This document shows, one piece after another, positions 6,840-16,100 of a DNA stretch of 56,189 nucleotides. The first letter of the stretch is position 1. Each line of letters begins with the position of its first letter. Origin of the DNA: an uncultured Eubacteriales bacterium (lineage in GTDB: Bacteria > Bacillota > Clostridia > Christensenellales > Aristaeellaceae); the NCBI GenBank assembly GCA_902777335.1, contig CACYTF010000017.1, positions 1 to 56,189 of the forward strand, in the 5' to 3' direction. Under the pieces are notes generated by a model that worked only from the letters and a program-made list of their open reading frames with translations, was not told the origin of the DNA and did not search any database. Both the position numbers and the translations under genes were made by a program.

Positions 6840-9701
6840 ATGAAGCGATGTTTCAGCCTGGCGCTGGTTTTCGCGCTGCTCACAACGGCGATCGCCTGTC
6901 CCGCCCCGGCGGAGGAGGTCGTCAGCGGCAGCGTGGAGGCCGAGGTCGCCCCGGCGCAGACCGCGGGCGACACGGGCCTGACCGTTGACGGCGCTGCGGC
7001 GGACGGGGGCGACGCCCTCGGGGCCCTGTGGGAAGACGGCCCGGCGCAGGCCGGGTGGCCGGACGAAGCGGGCGCGGTGGAGGCCGGGCCCGACGCCCAG
7101 GACGCGCCCCAGGCCGAAGCGGAGGCCGCTCTGAAGGCCGAACCGGCGGAAGGCGCTGAGGCTTATCCGGAGGAAAGCCTGACGGAATGCGCGGCACAGA
7201 CCCCGAAGGCGGCCATCGCCATCGAGGTCACCCCCTCCAAAATAGCCATCGGCGTCGGCGAAACCTATCTGGGGCTGCGCGCGGCGGCGCCGTCCAGGGT
7301 CACCTGGACCACCAGCAGCAAGAAGGTCGCAAAGGTCGACGCCGAAACCGGCGCGATCACCGGCGTCCGGCGGGGCACCTGCTCCGTCACCGCCACCGCC
7401 GCGGACGGCAGCACCGCCACCTGCACGGTCACCGTGGCCAAGAAGCCCGGCAAGGTCTCCCTCGACCGGAGCGCCCTGTCCCTCTCCGCGGGCATGACCG
7501 CCCGGCTGAAGGCCTCCGTGCCCTCGGGCACCGCCTCCGGCCAGGTCACCTTTACAAGCGGCAAGCCCAAGTGCGTGTCCGTGGACGGGAGCGGCAACCT
7601 CACCGCCCTGGCGCCCGGCGCCGCCACAATCACCGCGTCCACCTACAACGGCAAGACCGCCAGGTGCAAGGTCACCGTCAGCGCGGCGCCCGCCGCCGTG
7701 AACCTCCCCGCCGGGGAGGCCCTGTTCATCGCCGTCGATCAGAAGGTGCGGCTGAAGGCCGGGGCCGTGGACGCCTCCGGTGAACCCACCGCGTCGGAAA
7801 TCACCTATGCCGTCGACGAGAGTTCCCCGGACGCCGGCTGCATCCAGCTGAACCGCAAGACCGGCTCCGTCAAGGGCGTGCGCCAGGGGCAGGCCGTCGT
7901 CACCGCCACCGCGCACAACGGCGTCGCGGCGCGCTGCACCGTCACGGTGGCCGCGGCCCCGAAGTCCATCGCGCTGAACCGGAACAGCATTACCATCGGC
8001 CTGGGTGAGAAGTACACCGGCCTGGCCGCGATCCTCACCCCGCCCGACGGCGCGGACACCTGCGCCACCGCCGTCACCTGGACCTCCGACAACAAGCGCG
8101 TCGCCAGGGTCAACGCCTCCGGCCAGGTCACCGGCGTCAGGACCGGCACCTGCACGATCAAGGTGAAGGCGTCGAACGGCAAGACCGCCAAGTGCAAGGT
8201 CACCGTGGCCAAGAAGCCCGGCAAGGTCTCCCTCAGCCAGAGCGCCCTGTCCCTCTCCGTGGGCATGACCGCCCGGCTGAAGGCCTCCGTGCCCTCGGGC
8301 ACCGCCTCCGGCCAGGTCACCTTTACCAGCAGCAAGCCCGAATGCGTTTCCGTGGACGGGAGCGGCAATCTCACCGCCCTGGCGCCCGGCGCCGCCACAA
8401 TCACCGCGTCCACCTACAACGGCAGGACCGCCGGGTGCAAGGTCACCGTCAGCGCGGCGCCCGCCGCCGTGAACCTCTCCGCCGGAGAGGCCCTGTTCAT
8501 CGCCGTGGACCAGAAGGTGCGGCTGAAGGCCGGGGCCGTGGACGCCTCCGGCAATCCCACGCCGTCGGAAATCACCTATGCCGTCGACAAGAGCTCCCCG
8601 GACGCCGGCTGCATCCAGCTGAACCGCAAGACCGGCTCCGTCAAGGGCGTGCGCCGGGGGCAGGCCATCGTCACCGCCACCGCGCACAACGGCGTCACCG
8701 CGCGCTGCACCGTCACGGTGGACGTGGCCCCCGAATCCGTGAAGCTGAACCGGGATCGCGTGGCCATCGGCCTGGGCGAGGTGTACGCCGGCCTGACCGC
8801 CGGCTGCACGCCCCCCGAGGGCTCGGACACCTGCGCCACCGCCGTCGCCTGGACCTCCAGCGACAAGTCCGTGGCCAAGGTCAGCGCCACCGGCCAGGTC
8901 ACCGGCGTCGCGAAGGGCCTGTGCACCATCACCGCCATCGCCGCCAACGGCGCGTCCGCCGCCTGCGTCATCGCGGTCACAAGCGCGCCCACCGACATCA
9001 CCGTCACGCCGGCAGTGGGGGCGCTGAAGGTCGGTCAGACCGGCCAGTACAAGATCTCACTCTCGCCCGATAACAGCGCGTCGCGCCTGTTCTACCAGAG
9101 CAGCGACACCGGCGTCGCCGACATAGACGAGGACGGCTTCGTCACCGCCATCGCCCCGGGCGAGGCCGCCATCACCATCTCCACCTTCAACGGCCTGTCC
9201 AAGACCGTATCGCTCGTGATCAGCGAGGGCGACGGGAGCGACGACGGCGACGGCGGCATCGGGGACGGCGGCAAGACCTCGCCGGACAACGCCAAGAAGC
9301 TGGAATACGTGATCACCGTGGCCATGAGCCAGCTGGGCAAGCCCTATGTGTACGGCAGCGGCTACTCCATGGATTCCGATCCCCGGGGCTTCGACTGCAG
9401 CGGCCTGGTGTACTGGTGCTTTTTGCACATCGGCATCAAGCTGAAGGACACCGCCTACCGGCAGGGCTACGACGAGTCGCTGAAGAAGATCACCGACAAG
9501 AACGACCTGCGCCGCGGCGACCTGGTGTTCTTTGACACCGTCAGCGACAGCGACCTGAGCGACCATTCCGCCATCTACCTGGGCAACGGCAAGTTCATAC
9601 ACGCCTCCTCCAGCAAGCAGCGGGTCATCGTCAGCGACATGTCCGCAGCCGGCAGCTACTACGACCGCGCCTTCTCCTGGGGGAGAAGGGTGTTGGATTA
9701 G
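6840..9701 (+). CDS. Secreted Big2-repeat protein with C-terminal NlpC/P60 peptidase
   Basis: About 953 residues. A signal peptide (MKRCFSLALVFALLTTAIA) is followed by a ~90-residue Ala/Glu/Gly-rich acidic spacer, then about eight bacterial Ig-like (Big2) domains recognised by repeats such as VTWTTSSKKVAKVD and GVRRGTCSVTATA, a Gly/Asp linker and an NlpC/P60 domain. The catalytic Cys is in GFDCSGLVYW, with His in DHSAIYLG and a second His in KFIHASS; all are intact. It probably cleaves peptidoglycan stem peptides at the cell surface, the Ig domains serving as a stalk. ATG 6840 is 13 nt from AGAGG; a TTG at 6834 has better spacing (7 nt) and would add two residues. The middle of the gene is a 771-bp tandem duplication. 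Confidence 0.9.
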   Translation: MKRCFSLALVFALLTTAIACPAPAEEVVSGSVEAEVAPAQTAGDTGLTVDGAAADGGDALGALWEDGPAQAGWPDEAGAVEAGPDAQDAPQAEAEAALKAEPAEGAEAYPEESLTECAAQTPKAAIAIEVTPSKIAIGVGETYLGLRAAAPSRVTWTTSSKKVAKVDAETGAITGVRRGTCSVTATAADGSTATCTVTVAKKPGKVSLDRSALSLSAGMTARLKASVPSGTASGQVTFTSGKPKCVSVDGSGNLTALAPGAATITASTYNGKTARCKVTVSAAPAAVNLPAGEALFIAVDQKVRLKAGAVDASGEPTASEITYAVDESSPDAGCIQLNRKTGSVKGVRQGQAVVTATAHNGVAARCTVTVAAAPKSIALNRNSITIGLGEKYTGLAAILTPPDGADTCATAVTWTSDNKRVARVNASGQVTGVRTGTCTIKVKASNGKTAKCKVTVAKKPGKVSLSQSALSLSVGMTARLKASVPSGTASGQVTFTSSKPECVSVDGSGNLTALAPGAATITASTYNGRTAGCKVTVSAAPAAVNLSAGEALFIAVDQKVRLKAGAVDASGNPTPSEITYAVDKSSPDAGCIQLNRKTGSVKGVRRGQAIVTATAHNGVTARCTVTVDVAPESVKLNRDRVAIGLGEVYAGLTAGCTPPEGSDTCATAVAWTSSDKSVAKVSATGQVTGVAKGLCTITAIAANGASAACVIAVTSAPTDITVTPAVGALKVGQTGQYKISLSPDNSASRLFYQSSDTGVADIDEDGFVTAIAPGEAAITISTFNGLSKTVSLVISEGDGSDDGDGGIGDGGKTSPDNAKKLEYVITVAMSQLGKPYVYGSGYSMDSDPRGFDCSGLVYWCFLHIGIKLKDTAYRQGYDESLKKITDKNDLRRGDLVFFDTVSDSDLSDHSAIYLGNGKFIHASSSKQRVIVSDMSAAGSYYDRAFSWGRRVLD
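7437..8978 (+). repeat. Internal tandem duplication (two 771-bp units) in the Big2 gene
   Basis: A 257-codon unit (three Ig-like domains) starting at the codons for AKKPGKVSL at 7437 recurs at 8208 with high identity at both DNA and protein level. Examples are the shared phrases MTARLKASVPSGTASGQVTF and AAPAAVNL. Partial, more diverged units precede and follow. Confidence 0.85.
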
Positions 9702-9720
9702 CTCCACCCGGCGCTTCAAC

Positions 9721-9770
9721 AAACAGGGGCGGGGAAAACCGGTCACAGCCGGTTTTCCCCGCTCCTGTTT
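9721..9770. terminator. Terminator between convergent genes
   Basis: 22-bp arms (9721-9742 and 9749-9770) with one or two mismatches and a 6-nt loop, starting AAACAGG and ending CCTGTTT. It terminates the Big2 gene. The stop codon of the small minus-strand gene lies in its loop. Confidence 0.8.
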
Positions 9771-9892
9771 TCATCTGCCTCCCGCTTCCGGCGGAGGGCG
9801 TCCTTGCGCTTTTCATTCTTGATGTACATGTACAGCGCGTCAAACGGCGCGATGACGGCGCAGATCAGCGCCACGATGACATACCAGGGCAC
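9743..9892 (-). CDS. Small single-helix membrane protein (49 residues)
   Basis: From GTG 9892 the frame reads (M)PWYVIVALICAVIAPFD, a transmembrane helix, then YMYIKNEKRKDALRRKR, a strongly basic cytoplasmic tail, and ends at TGA 9743. GGGAGG lies 9 nt before the GTG, and the gene begins 16 nt after the thpR stop, so it is probably co-transcribed with thpR. The family is unrecognised. The last codons overlap the terminator of the convergent gene, so its mRNA 3' end is itself the hairpin. Support comes from the ribosome binding site, spacing and membrane topology rather than homology. Confidence 0.6.
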   Translation of the reverse strand: MPWYVIVALICAVIAPFDALYMYIKNEKRKDALRRKREADENRSGENRL

Positions 9893-9908
9893 GGTTCCGC
9901 GCCTCCCT

Positions 9909-10403
9909 TCACCCGATCCGAGTGTAGATCATGCCGTTTCTGCCCCGGTCCGAGCGCATCAGCGCCACCTCCTCCACCCGCATGGACGCGCCGGGCGCCT
10001 CGACGCCGGGCAGCGCGCCGGCCGGCATCGACGCGCGGCGGATCAGCGTGATGTGGGGCCGGAAGCGCTTGCGGTCGAACGGGATCTCCGCCTCGGCCAG
10101 GGCGTGCCGCAGCCGCCGGACGCAGCCCTCCAGCGCCTCGCTGTGCCGAAGGCCCAGCCACCACAGATCGCCGAAGGCCCCGACGCCCTCCAGCCTCAGA
10201 TCAAAGGGCGTCAGCCGCACGCTTTCCATCGCCCGGAGCACCGCCTCCGGGTCCGGATACTCGCCGATGAACGCCAGCGTCAGGTGGAGGTTCTCCGCCG
10301 GCGTGTAGTTGCCCTTCACCCCGCGGCGCCTGAATTCCTCCTGCACCGATCGCACGGCCCGCAGCATCTCCTCCGACAACTGTATCGCCACAAACAACCG
10401 CAT
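9909..10403 (-). CDS. thpR: RNA 2',3'-cyclic phosphodiesterase (2H family, LigT-like)
   Basis: A 164-residue 2H phosphoesterase with the two diagnostic HxTx motifs, HLTLAFIGE (near residue 40) and HITLIRRAS (near residue 124), and the N-terminal MRLFVAIQLSEEM typical of ThpR/LigT. The family hydrolyses 2',3'-cyclic phosphates of RNA to 2'-phosphates and can ligate tRNA halves in vitro. ATG 10403 is chosen because GGGGAGG precedes it by 7 nt; a slightly longer frame lacks such a site. It is first in a two-gene unit with the small membrane protein downstream. Confidence 0.9.
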   Translation of the reverse strand: MRLFVAIQLSEEMLRAVRSVQEEFRRRGVKGNYTPAENLHLTLAFIGEYPDPEAVLRAMESVRLTPFDLRLEGVGAFGDLWWLGLRHSEALEGCVRRLRHALAEAEIPFDRKRFRPHITLIRRASMPAGALPGVEAPGASMRVEEVALMRSDRGRNGMIYTRIG

Positions 10404-10433
10404 GGTTTGACCTCCCCTCACACCGTCGGTTGT

Positions 10434-10462
10434 AGATTACCATAAAACATTTCAGGGCGCAA
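10434..10462 (-). promoter_or_regulatory. Probable promoter of thpR
   Basis: Minus strand: -35 TTGCGC (10457-10462), 17-bp spacer, -10 TAATCT (10434-10439). Confidence 0.55.
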
Positions 10463-10512
10463 GCGAAAAACGCTCCGGATGCGAAATTTGGATTAATTAT
10501 AATCCCCCGCCC

Positions 10513-10540
10513 TTGACTTTCAGCACTTTACCGCTATAAT
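10513..10540 (+). promoter_or_regulatory. Promoter of the polar amino-acid ABC operon
   Basis: -35 TTGACT (10513-10518), 16-bp spacer, -10 TATAAT (10535-10540), followed by an AT-rich start region. The first gene starts at 10585. Confidence 0.8.
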
Positions 10541-10584
10541 ATAATAAATTGTTTTTTCATTATAAACACTGGGAGGTCATCGTC

Positions 10585-11382
10585 ATGAAGAGAATCATCG
10601 TCACCCTGCTGGCCATTGCCATGCTGCTGTCCGCCTGCGCCTTCGCCGAGGGCACCTTCCGCGTGGGCATGGAGTGCGACTATCCCCCGTTCAACTGGAC
10701 CCAGGTGGATGAGAACGAGCACAGCGTGCCCATCGACAGCGGCTTCGGCTTCGCCGGCGGCTACGACGTGGAGATCGCCAAGAAGATCGCCGAGGGCCTG
10801 GGCAAGGAGCTGGTGATCGTCAAGCTGCCGTGGGACGGCCTGATCGGCGCGCTGACGACCGACCAGATCGACGCCGTCATCGCGGGCATGTCCCCCACCG
10901 AGGAGCGCAAGGTGACCGTGGACTTCACCGACGCCTACTACAACAGCGACCTGGTGGTGGTCGTGCGCAAGGACGGCGCCTACGCCAACGCCGCGTCCCT
11001 GGCCGACTTCGCCGGCGCGAAGATCACCGCCCAGCTGAACACCTTCCACGAGACCGTGGTCAGCCAGCTGGAGGGCGTCAACCAGGTCGAGTCGATGGAG
11101 ACCTTCCCGGCCATGATCACCGCGCTGTCCAGCGGCGTCATCGACGGCTACATCTCCGAGCGCCCCGGCGCGGTTTCCGCCTGCGCCGCCAACGCGGACC
11201 TGACCTTCGTGACCCCCGGCTTCGTGGCCAGCGAGGAGGACACCTCCGTGGCCGTGGCCATCAAGAAGGGCCAGCCGGAGCTGATCGAGCAGATCAACGG
11301 CATACTGGCCGGCATCGACGCCGACGCGCGCAACCAGCTGATGGACGACGCCGTGCTGAACCAGCCGGTGAGCGCCGAATAA
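10585..11382 (+). CDS. Amino-acid ABC transporter, substrate-binding protein
   Basis: A family 3 extracellular solute-binding protein of 265 residues. The signal peptide MKRIIVTLLAIAMLLSACAFAEG contains both a possible lipobox (LSAC) and a possible AFA cleavage site, so it is either lipid-anchored or released. Hallmarks are FRVGMECDYPPFNW, GGYDVEIAKKIAEGLGKEL, WDGLIGALTTDQIDAVIAGM and EERKVTVDFTDAYY. GGGAGG lies 8 nt before ATG 10585. It supplies substrate to the permease and ATPase downstream. The ligand is probably a polar amino acid, but the precise one cannot be assigned. Confidence 0.92.
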   Translation: MKRIIVTLLAIAMLLSACAFAEGTFRVGMECDYPPFNWTQVDENEHSVPIDSGFGFAGGYDVEIAKKIAEGLGKELVIVKLPWDGLIGALTTDQIDAVIAGMSPTEERKVTVDFTDAYYNSDLVVVVRKDGAYANAASLADFAGAKITAQLNTFHETVVSQLEGVNQVESMETFPAMITALSSGVIDGYISERPGAVSACAANADLTFVTPGFVASEEDTSVAVAIKKGQPELIEQINGILAGIDADARNQLMDDAVLNQPVSAE

Positions 11383-11391
11383 CACGAGCGA

Positions 11392-11463
11392 CAATGGCAA
11401 TTGGGAATTGACGCCGGGCCCGCCCTCTTGGGCGGGTCGGCGTTCAATTCCCAATTGCCATTG
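11392..11463 (+). repeat. Long intercistronic inverted repeat
   Basis: Arms of about 33 nt (11392-11424 and 11430-11463) pair with one bulge, running CAATGGCAATTGGGAATTG through a GC-rich tip with a CTCTT loop. There is no T-tract. It separates the binding-protein gene from the permease gene and may be a mobile hairpin element as well as an mRNA stabiliser. Confidence 0.75.
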
Positions 11464-11487
11464 AACTGACAGAAAGGGTTTGATTGC

Positions 11488-12266
11488 ATGCCGACCGCGG
11501 AATCCGGCTTTTTTGAGTGGGTATTCTTCCTGTTGAAGAAATTCGGGCCCCTGCTGCTGCGGGGCGCGGGGGTCACGCTGCTGATCTCGCTGACGGGCAC
11601 CATCGCGGGCTTCGTGATCGGCCTGGCCGTGGGCTACGTGCGCGCCAAGCCCCTCCAGAAGGAGAACGGCGCCGGCGGCTACTGGGCCAGGAAGATCGTT
11701 CGCGGGGTCCTGGGGGCCTACATCGAGATCTTCCGCTCCACGCCCATGATCGTGCAGGCCATGGTCATATTCTACGGCATCTCGGCGGTGTTCCACGTCA
11801 CGCTGCCCTATTTGCTGGCGGGCTTTGTGATCGTGTCCATCAACACCGGCGCTTACCTGGCGGAGATCGTGCGCGGCGGCATACAGAGCGTGGACCCGGG
11901 CCAGCAGGAGGCCGCGCTGGCCATCGGCATGACCTACGGCCAGAGCATGCTGCACGTGGTGCTGCCCCAGGCCATCCGCAACATACTGCCGGCCCTGGGC
12001 AACGAGTTCGTGGTGAACATCAAGGACACCTCGGTGCTGAACGTCATCTCCGTGACCGAGCTGTTCTTCGTGTCGAAATCGGCGGCGGGCACCTACTTCA
12101 AGTACTTTGAGGTGTTCTTCATCACCTCGATCATCTACTTCGTGATGACCTTCACCGTCACGCGGATACTGCGCTGGATCGAGAAGAAGATGGACGGCCC
12201 GGAGAACTACGTGATGCACGGCAGCCAGACCGTGCCGGACGTGGAGCTGGTCACCAAGGGGGGCGA

Positions 12267-12270
<4 letters not shown>
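11488..12270 (+). CDS. Amino-acid ABC transporter, permease
   Basis: A 260-residue HisM/GlnP-type permease. It contains [39 protein letters not shown], the motif [20 protein letters not shown] and the ATPase-contact EAA loop [17 protein letters not shown], then [17 protein letters not shown] and [13 protein letters not shown]. Five or so helices are visible. AAAGGG is about 10 nt before the ATG. The extended insertion after the first helix ([18 protein letters not shown]) is common in Clostridial members. Its stop overlaps the ATPase start by 4 nt. Confidence 0.93.
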
Positions 12271-13019
<749 letters not shown>

Positions 13020-13045
13020 CGACAAAATACGCAGACATCATGATG

Positions 13046-13083
13046 CAATGCCGCGACGGCCCGGAAGCGCCCTCGCGGCATTG
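13046..13083 (+). terminator. Terminator-like stem-loop after the ABC operon
   Basis: Perfect 11-bp arms CAATGCCGCGA and complement (13046-13056 and 13073-13083) with a 16-nt loop. Only a short T-rich tail follows, so termination may be partial. Confidence 0.6.
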
Positions 13084-13090
13084 TCTTGCA

Positions 13091-13139
13091 ATTCCACTTT
13101 GTACATATAGTAGACAAAGCGGAATACGTGTGTTAAAAT
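13091..13139 (+). promoter_or_regulatory. Promoter of the defence island with overlapping palindromic operator
   Basis: -35 TAGACA (13111-13116), 17-bp spacer, -10 TAAAAT (13134-13139). A 12-bp inverted repeat, ATTCCACTTTGT (13091-13102) and ACAAAGCGGAAT (13114-13125), with one mismatch and an 11-bp centre, overlaps the -35 element. This geometry fits a dimeric repressor; the protein that binds is unknown. Confidence 0.6.
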
Positions 13140-13174
13140 ATCTGTAAGGTTAAGAATCAGCAGGGGGATATCCA

Positions 13175-16100
13175 ATGGCGAAACTCGAAGACCTGACCAT
13201 CGGCAGTGTCGTCAACGGTCTTTTGCCGAATGAACCAATCACCGTCGTTTCGACAAAATGGTACGGCTCGGCTTGCCTGGATGTTATCTATAAAACCAAT
13301 ACCGGCATAACCGGCAGCCAAGTGCTGTACAGGGACGACGAGCCTTCCCTTTCCGTTCTGCAGATGTCTCTTCCGTGGTCTTTCGACATACCCGGCGATA
13401 AAATGCGCCTGGTCTCCGAGGCGTATCGCATCGACCTGGCCCACCTGTTCGATCCCTATCTGGCCGTCCATACATCCAGCATAGAGCCGCTGCCGCACCA
13501 GATCTCCGCCGTCTATGAGGAGATGCTGCCGCGCCTGCCGCTCCGGTATGTCCTGGCGGATGATCCCGGCGCGGGCAAAACCATCATGACCGGCCTGCTC
13601 CTGAAGGAGCTGATCGTACGCGGAGATCTGAAGAGGTGCCTGATCGTCTGCCCCGGCAACCTGGCGGAGCAATGGCAGGACGAGCTCTATCAGAAATTCC
13701 ATCTTCGCTTTGAAATCCTGACAAACGACCGGCTTGAATCCAGCGTCACCGGCAACGTGTTCACAGAGATCAACTATTGCATTGCCCGCCTGGACAAACT
13801 GGCCCGGAATGAGACCATACAGGAAAAGCTGAAAGTCACCGATTGGGACTTGATCGTATGTGACGAGGCTCACAAAATGAGCGCGTCCTTTTGGGGAAAT
13901 GAAATCAAGTACACGAAGCGGTATCTGTTGGGCCGCCTGCTCTCCACGATTACCCGGCATTTCCTGCTGCTGACCGCTACGCCCCACAACGGCAAGGAGG
14001 AAGACTTCCAGCTGTTTATGGCGCTGATCGACCCGGACCGCTTCGAGGGCATTTGCCGGACGAGTAATCAGAACATAGATATATCAGACGTCATGCGCCG
14101 CCTGGTAAAAGAGGACTTGCTCAAGTTTGACGGTAAGCCTCTGTTCCCGGAGCGTATCGCCTACACGGTCAATTATGATCTGTCGCCTATGGAGGCACAG
14201 CTGTACAATGCCGTCACCACCTACGTCCAGGAGGAATTCAACCGGGCAGACAATTTGGAGGGCGAGCATAAGAATACTGTGGGCTTCGCCTTGACGATCC
14301 TGCAGCGCCGCCTGGCCTCGTCCCCGGAGGCTATTTACCAATCCCTGCGCCGCCGCCGCGAGCGCCTGGAAAACCGGCTGCGGGAGGAACAGCTCGGCAA
14401 GCGTGCCCGCGAAATGGAGTGGCAGTTTGATATTCCCCAGGATATGGACGACCTGGACGATATGCCTGCCGACGAGCTGGAAAAAGAAGAAGAAACCGTT
14501 GCGGAGCGGGCCTCCGCAGCCAAGACCATCCCGGAATTGGAGGCGGAAATCGCCACCCTCCAAAGGCTGGAAACCATGGCGAACCAGGTGCGTTCTTCCG
14601 GCACCGACAGAAAATGGGAGGAATTGTCCTCCATCCTGCAGGACAAGGAAGAAATGTTTGCCCCGGACGGCCAGCGGGAAAAGCTGATCATATTCACCGA
14701 GCATCGGGACACCCTGAATTACCTGGCTGATAAGATCCGTACGTTATTTGGCAAGCCCGAATCCGTCGTGACCATCCACGGCGGCATGCTCCGCGACGAG
14801 CGCCGGAAGATCGAAACGCTTTTCAAGCAGGACAAGGACGTGCGCATCATGATCGCCACCGATGCCGCCGGTGAAGGCATCAACCTGCAGCGCGCTCATC
14901 TGATGGTGAATTACGACCTTCCCTGGAATCCGAACCGCATAGAGCAGCGATTTGGACGTATTCATCGAATCGGCCAGACCGAGGTCTGCCATCTGTGGAA
15001 CCTCGTATCCAAGGAAACCCGCGAAGGCGCCGTCTATCAGCGCCTGTTTGAGAAGCTCGAAGAGGAACGCAATGCCCTCGGCGGCAAGGTGTTCGATATC
15101 CTGGGCAAAGTGACCTTCGAGAACCAATCCCTTCGGGACCTGCTCATCGCCGCCATACGATACGGAAACCAGCCCGAGGTGCGGGACAAGCTGAATCAGG
15201 TCGTGGATCGTGCCCTGGACGTAAAGGCCCTGCAGAAGCTGATCGATGAAAACGCATTGACCGAGGATACCATGGACGTTCACCGGATCATGGCGATACG
15301 GGAGGAAATGGAGCGAATGGAGGCGCACAAGCTGCAGCCCTTCTATATCCAAGCCTTCTTCATGGAGGCGTTCACAGCATTGGGCGGCATCATCCGCAAG
15401 CGGGAAAGGGGCCGCTGGGAGATCACCCGCGTGCCCTCGAAGGTACTTCGCCGGGATCAGGTCATCAGCTTCGGCGTCCCTGTGGCGTCGAAATACGAGC
15501 GCGTCTGCTTTGACAAGGCCTTCTGCAACGTCTCCGGCCAGCCCACGGCGGATCAAATTTGCCCCGGCCACCCGCTCCTCGAAGCCGTCATTGACATCGT
15601 GTTGGAGCAAAACGCCGACGTGATGAAGCGCGGTTCCATACTGATCGACGAAAACGACCCCTCAGACAAGCCGCGCCTTCTTTTCTACATCGAAGATTCC
15701 TTCCAGGACGGGAAGAAGGTTTCTGCCACGGAATTCCGCGTCATCAATCGCACCATGCAATTTGTGGAGTTGGACGAAGCCGGACATTCCCGCCAGGCCG
15801 GTTATGCGCCCTATCTGGACTACCGGCCCGCAAACGACGCGGAAACCCAGGCTATACAGGACTATGTGAAAACGCAATCCTGGCTCATGGACGGCGTGGA
15901 GGATCGCGCCCTCAGCTATGCCATGCAGCATATTGTCCCCGTCCATTTGAAGGAGCTTCGGGAGCATCGGACGAAGATGGCCGATAAGACTGCCCAGGCT
16001 GTCAAGACCCGCCTGACCAGCGAGATTCAGTATTGGGATCGGCGCGCGCAGGAATTGAAGGCAAAGGAGCAGGCCGGGAAGAGCGGCGGCAAGCTGAATT

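Noticed and set aside
6762..8687. 641-residue minus-strand frame opposite the Big2-NlpC gene
   Set aside because: Composed of Gly/Asp/Val repeats mirroring the plus-strand Ig repeats; no domain and no ribosome binding site.
10534..12219. 561-residue minus-strand frame over the amino-acid ABC operon
   Set aside because: His/Gln/Val-rich antisense shadow of clearly real transporter genes.
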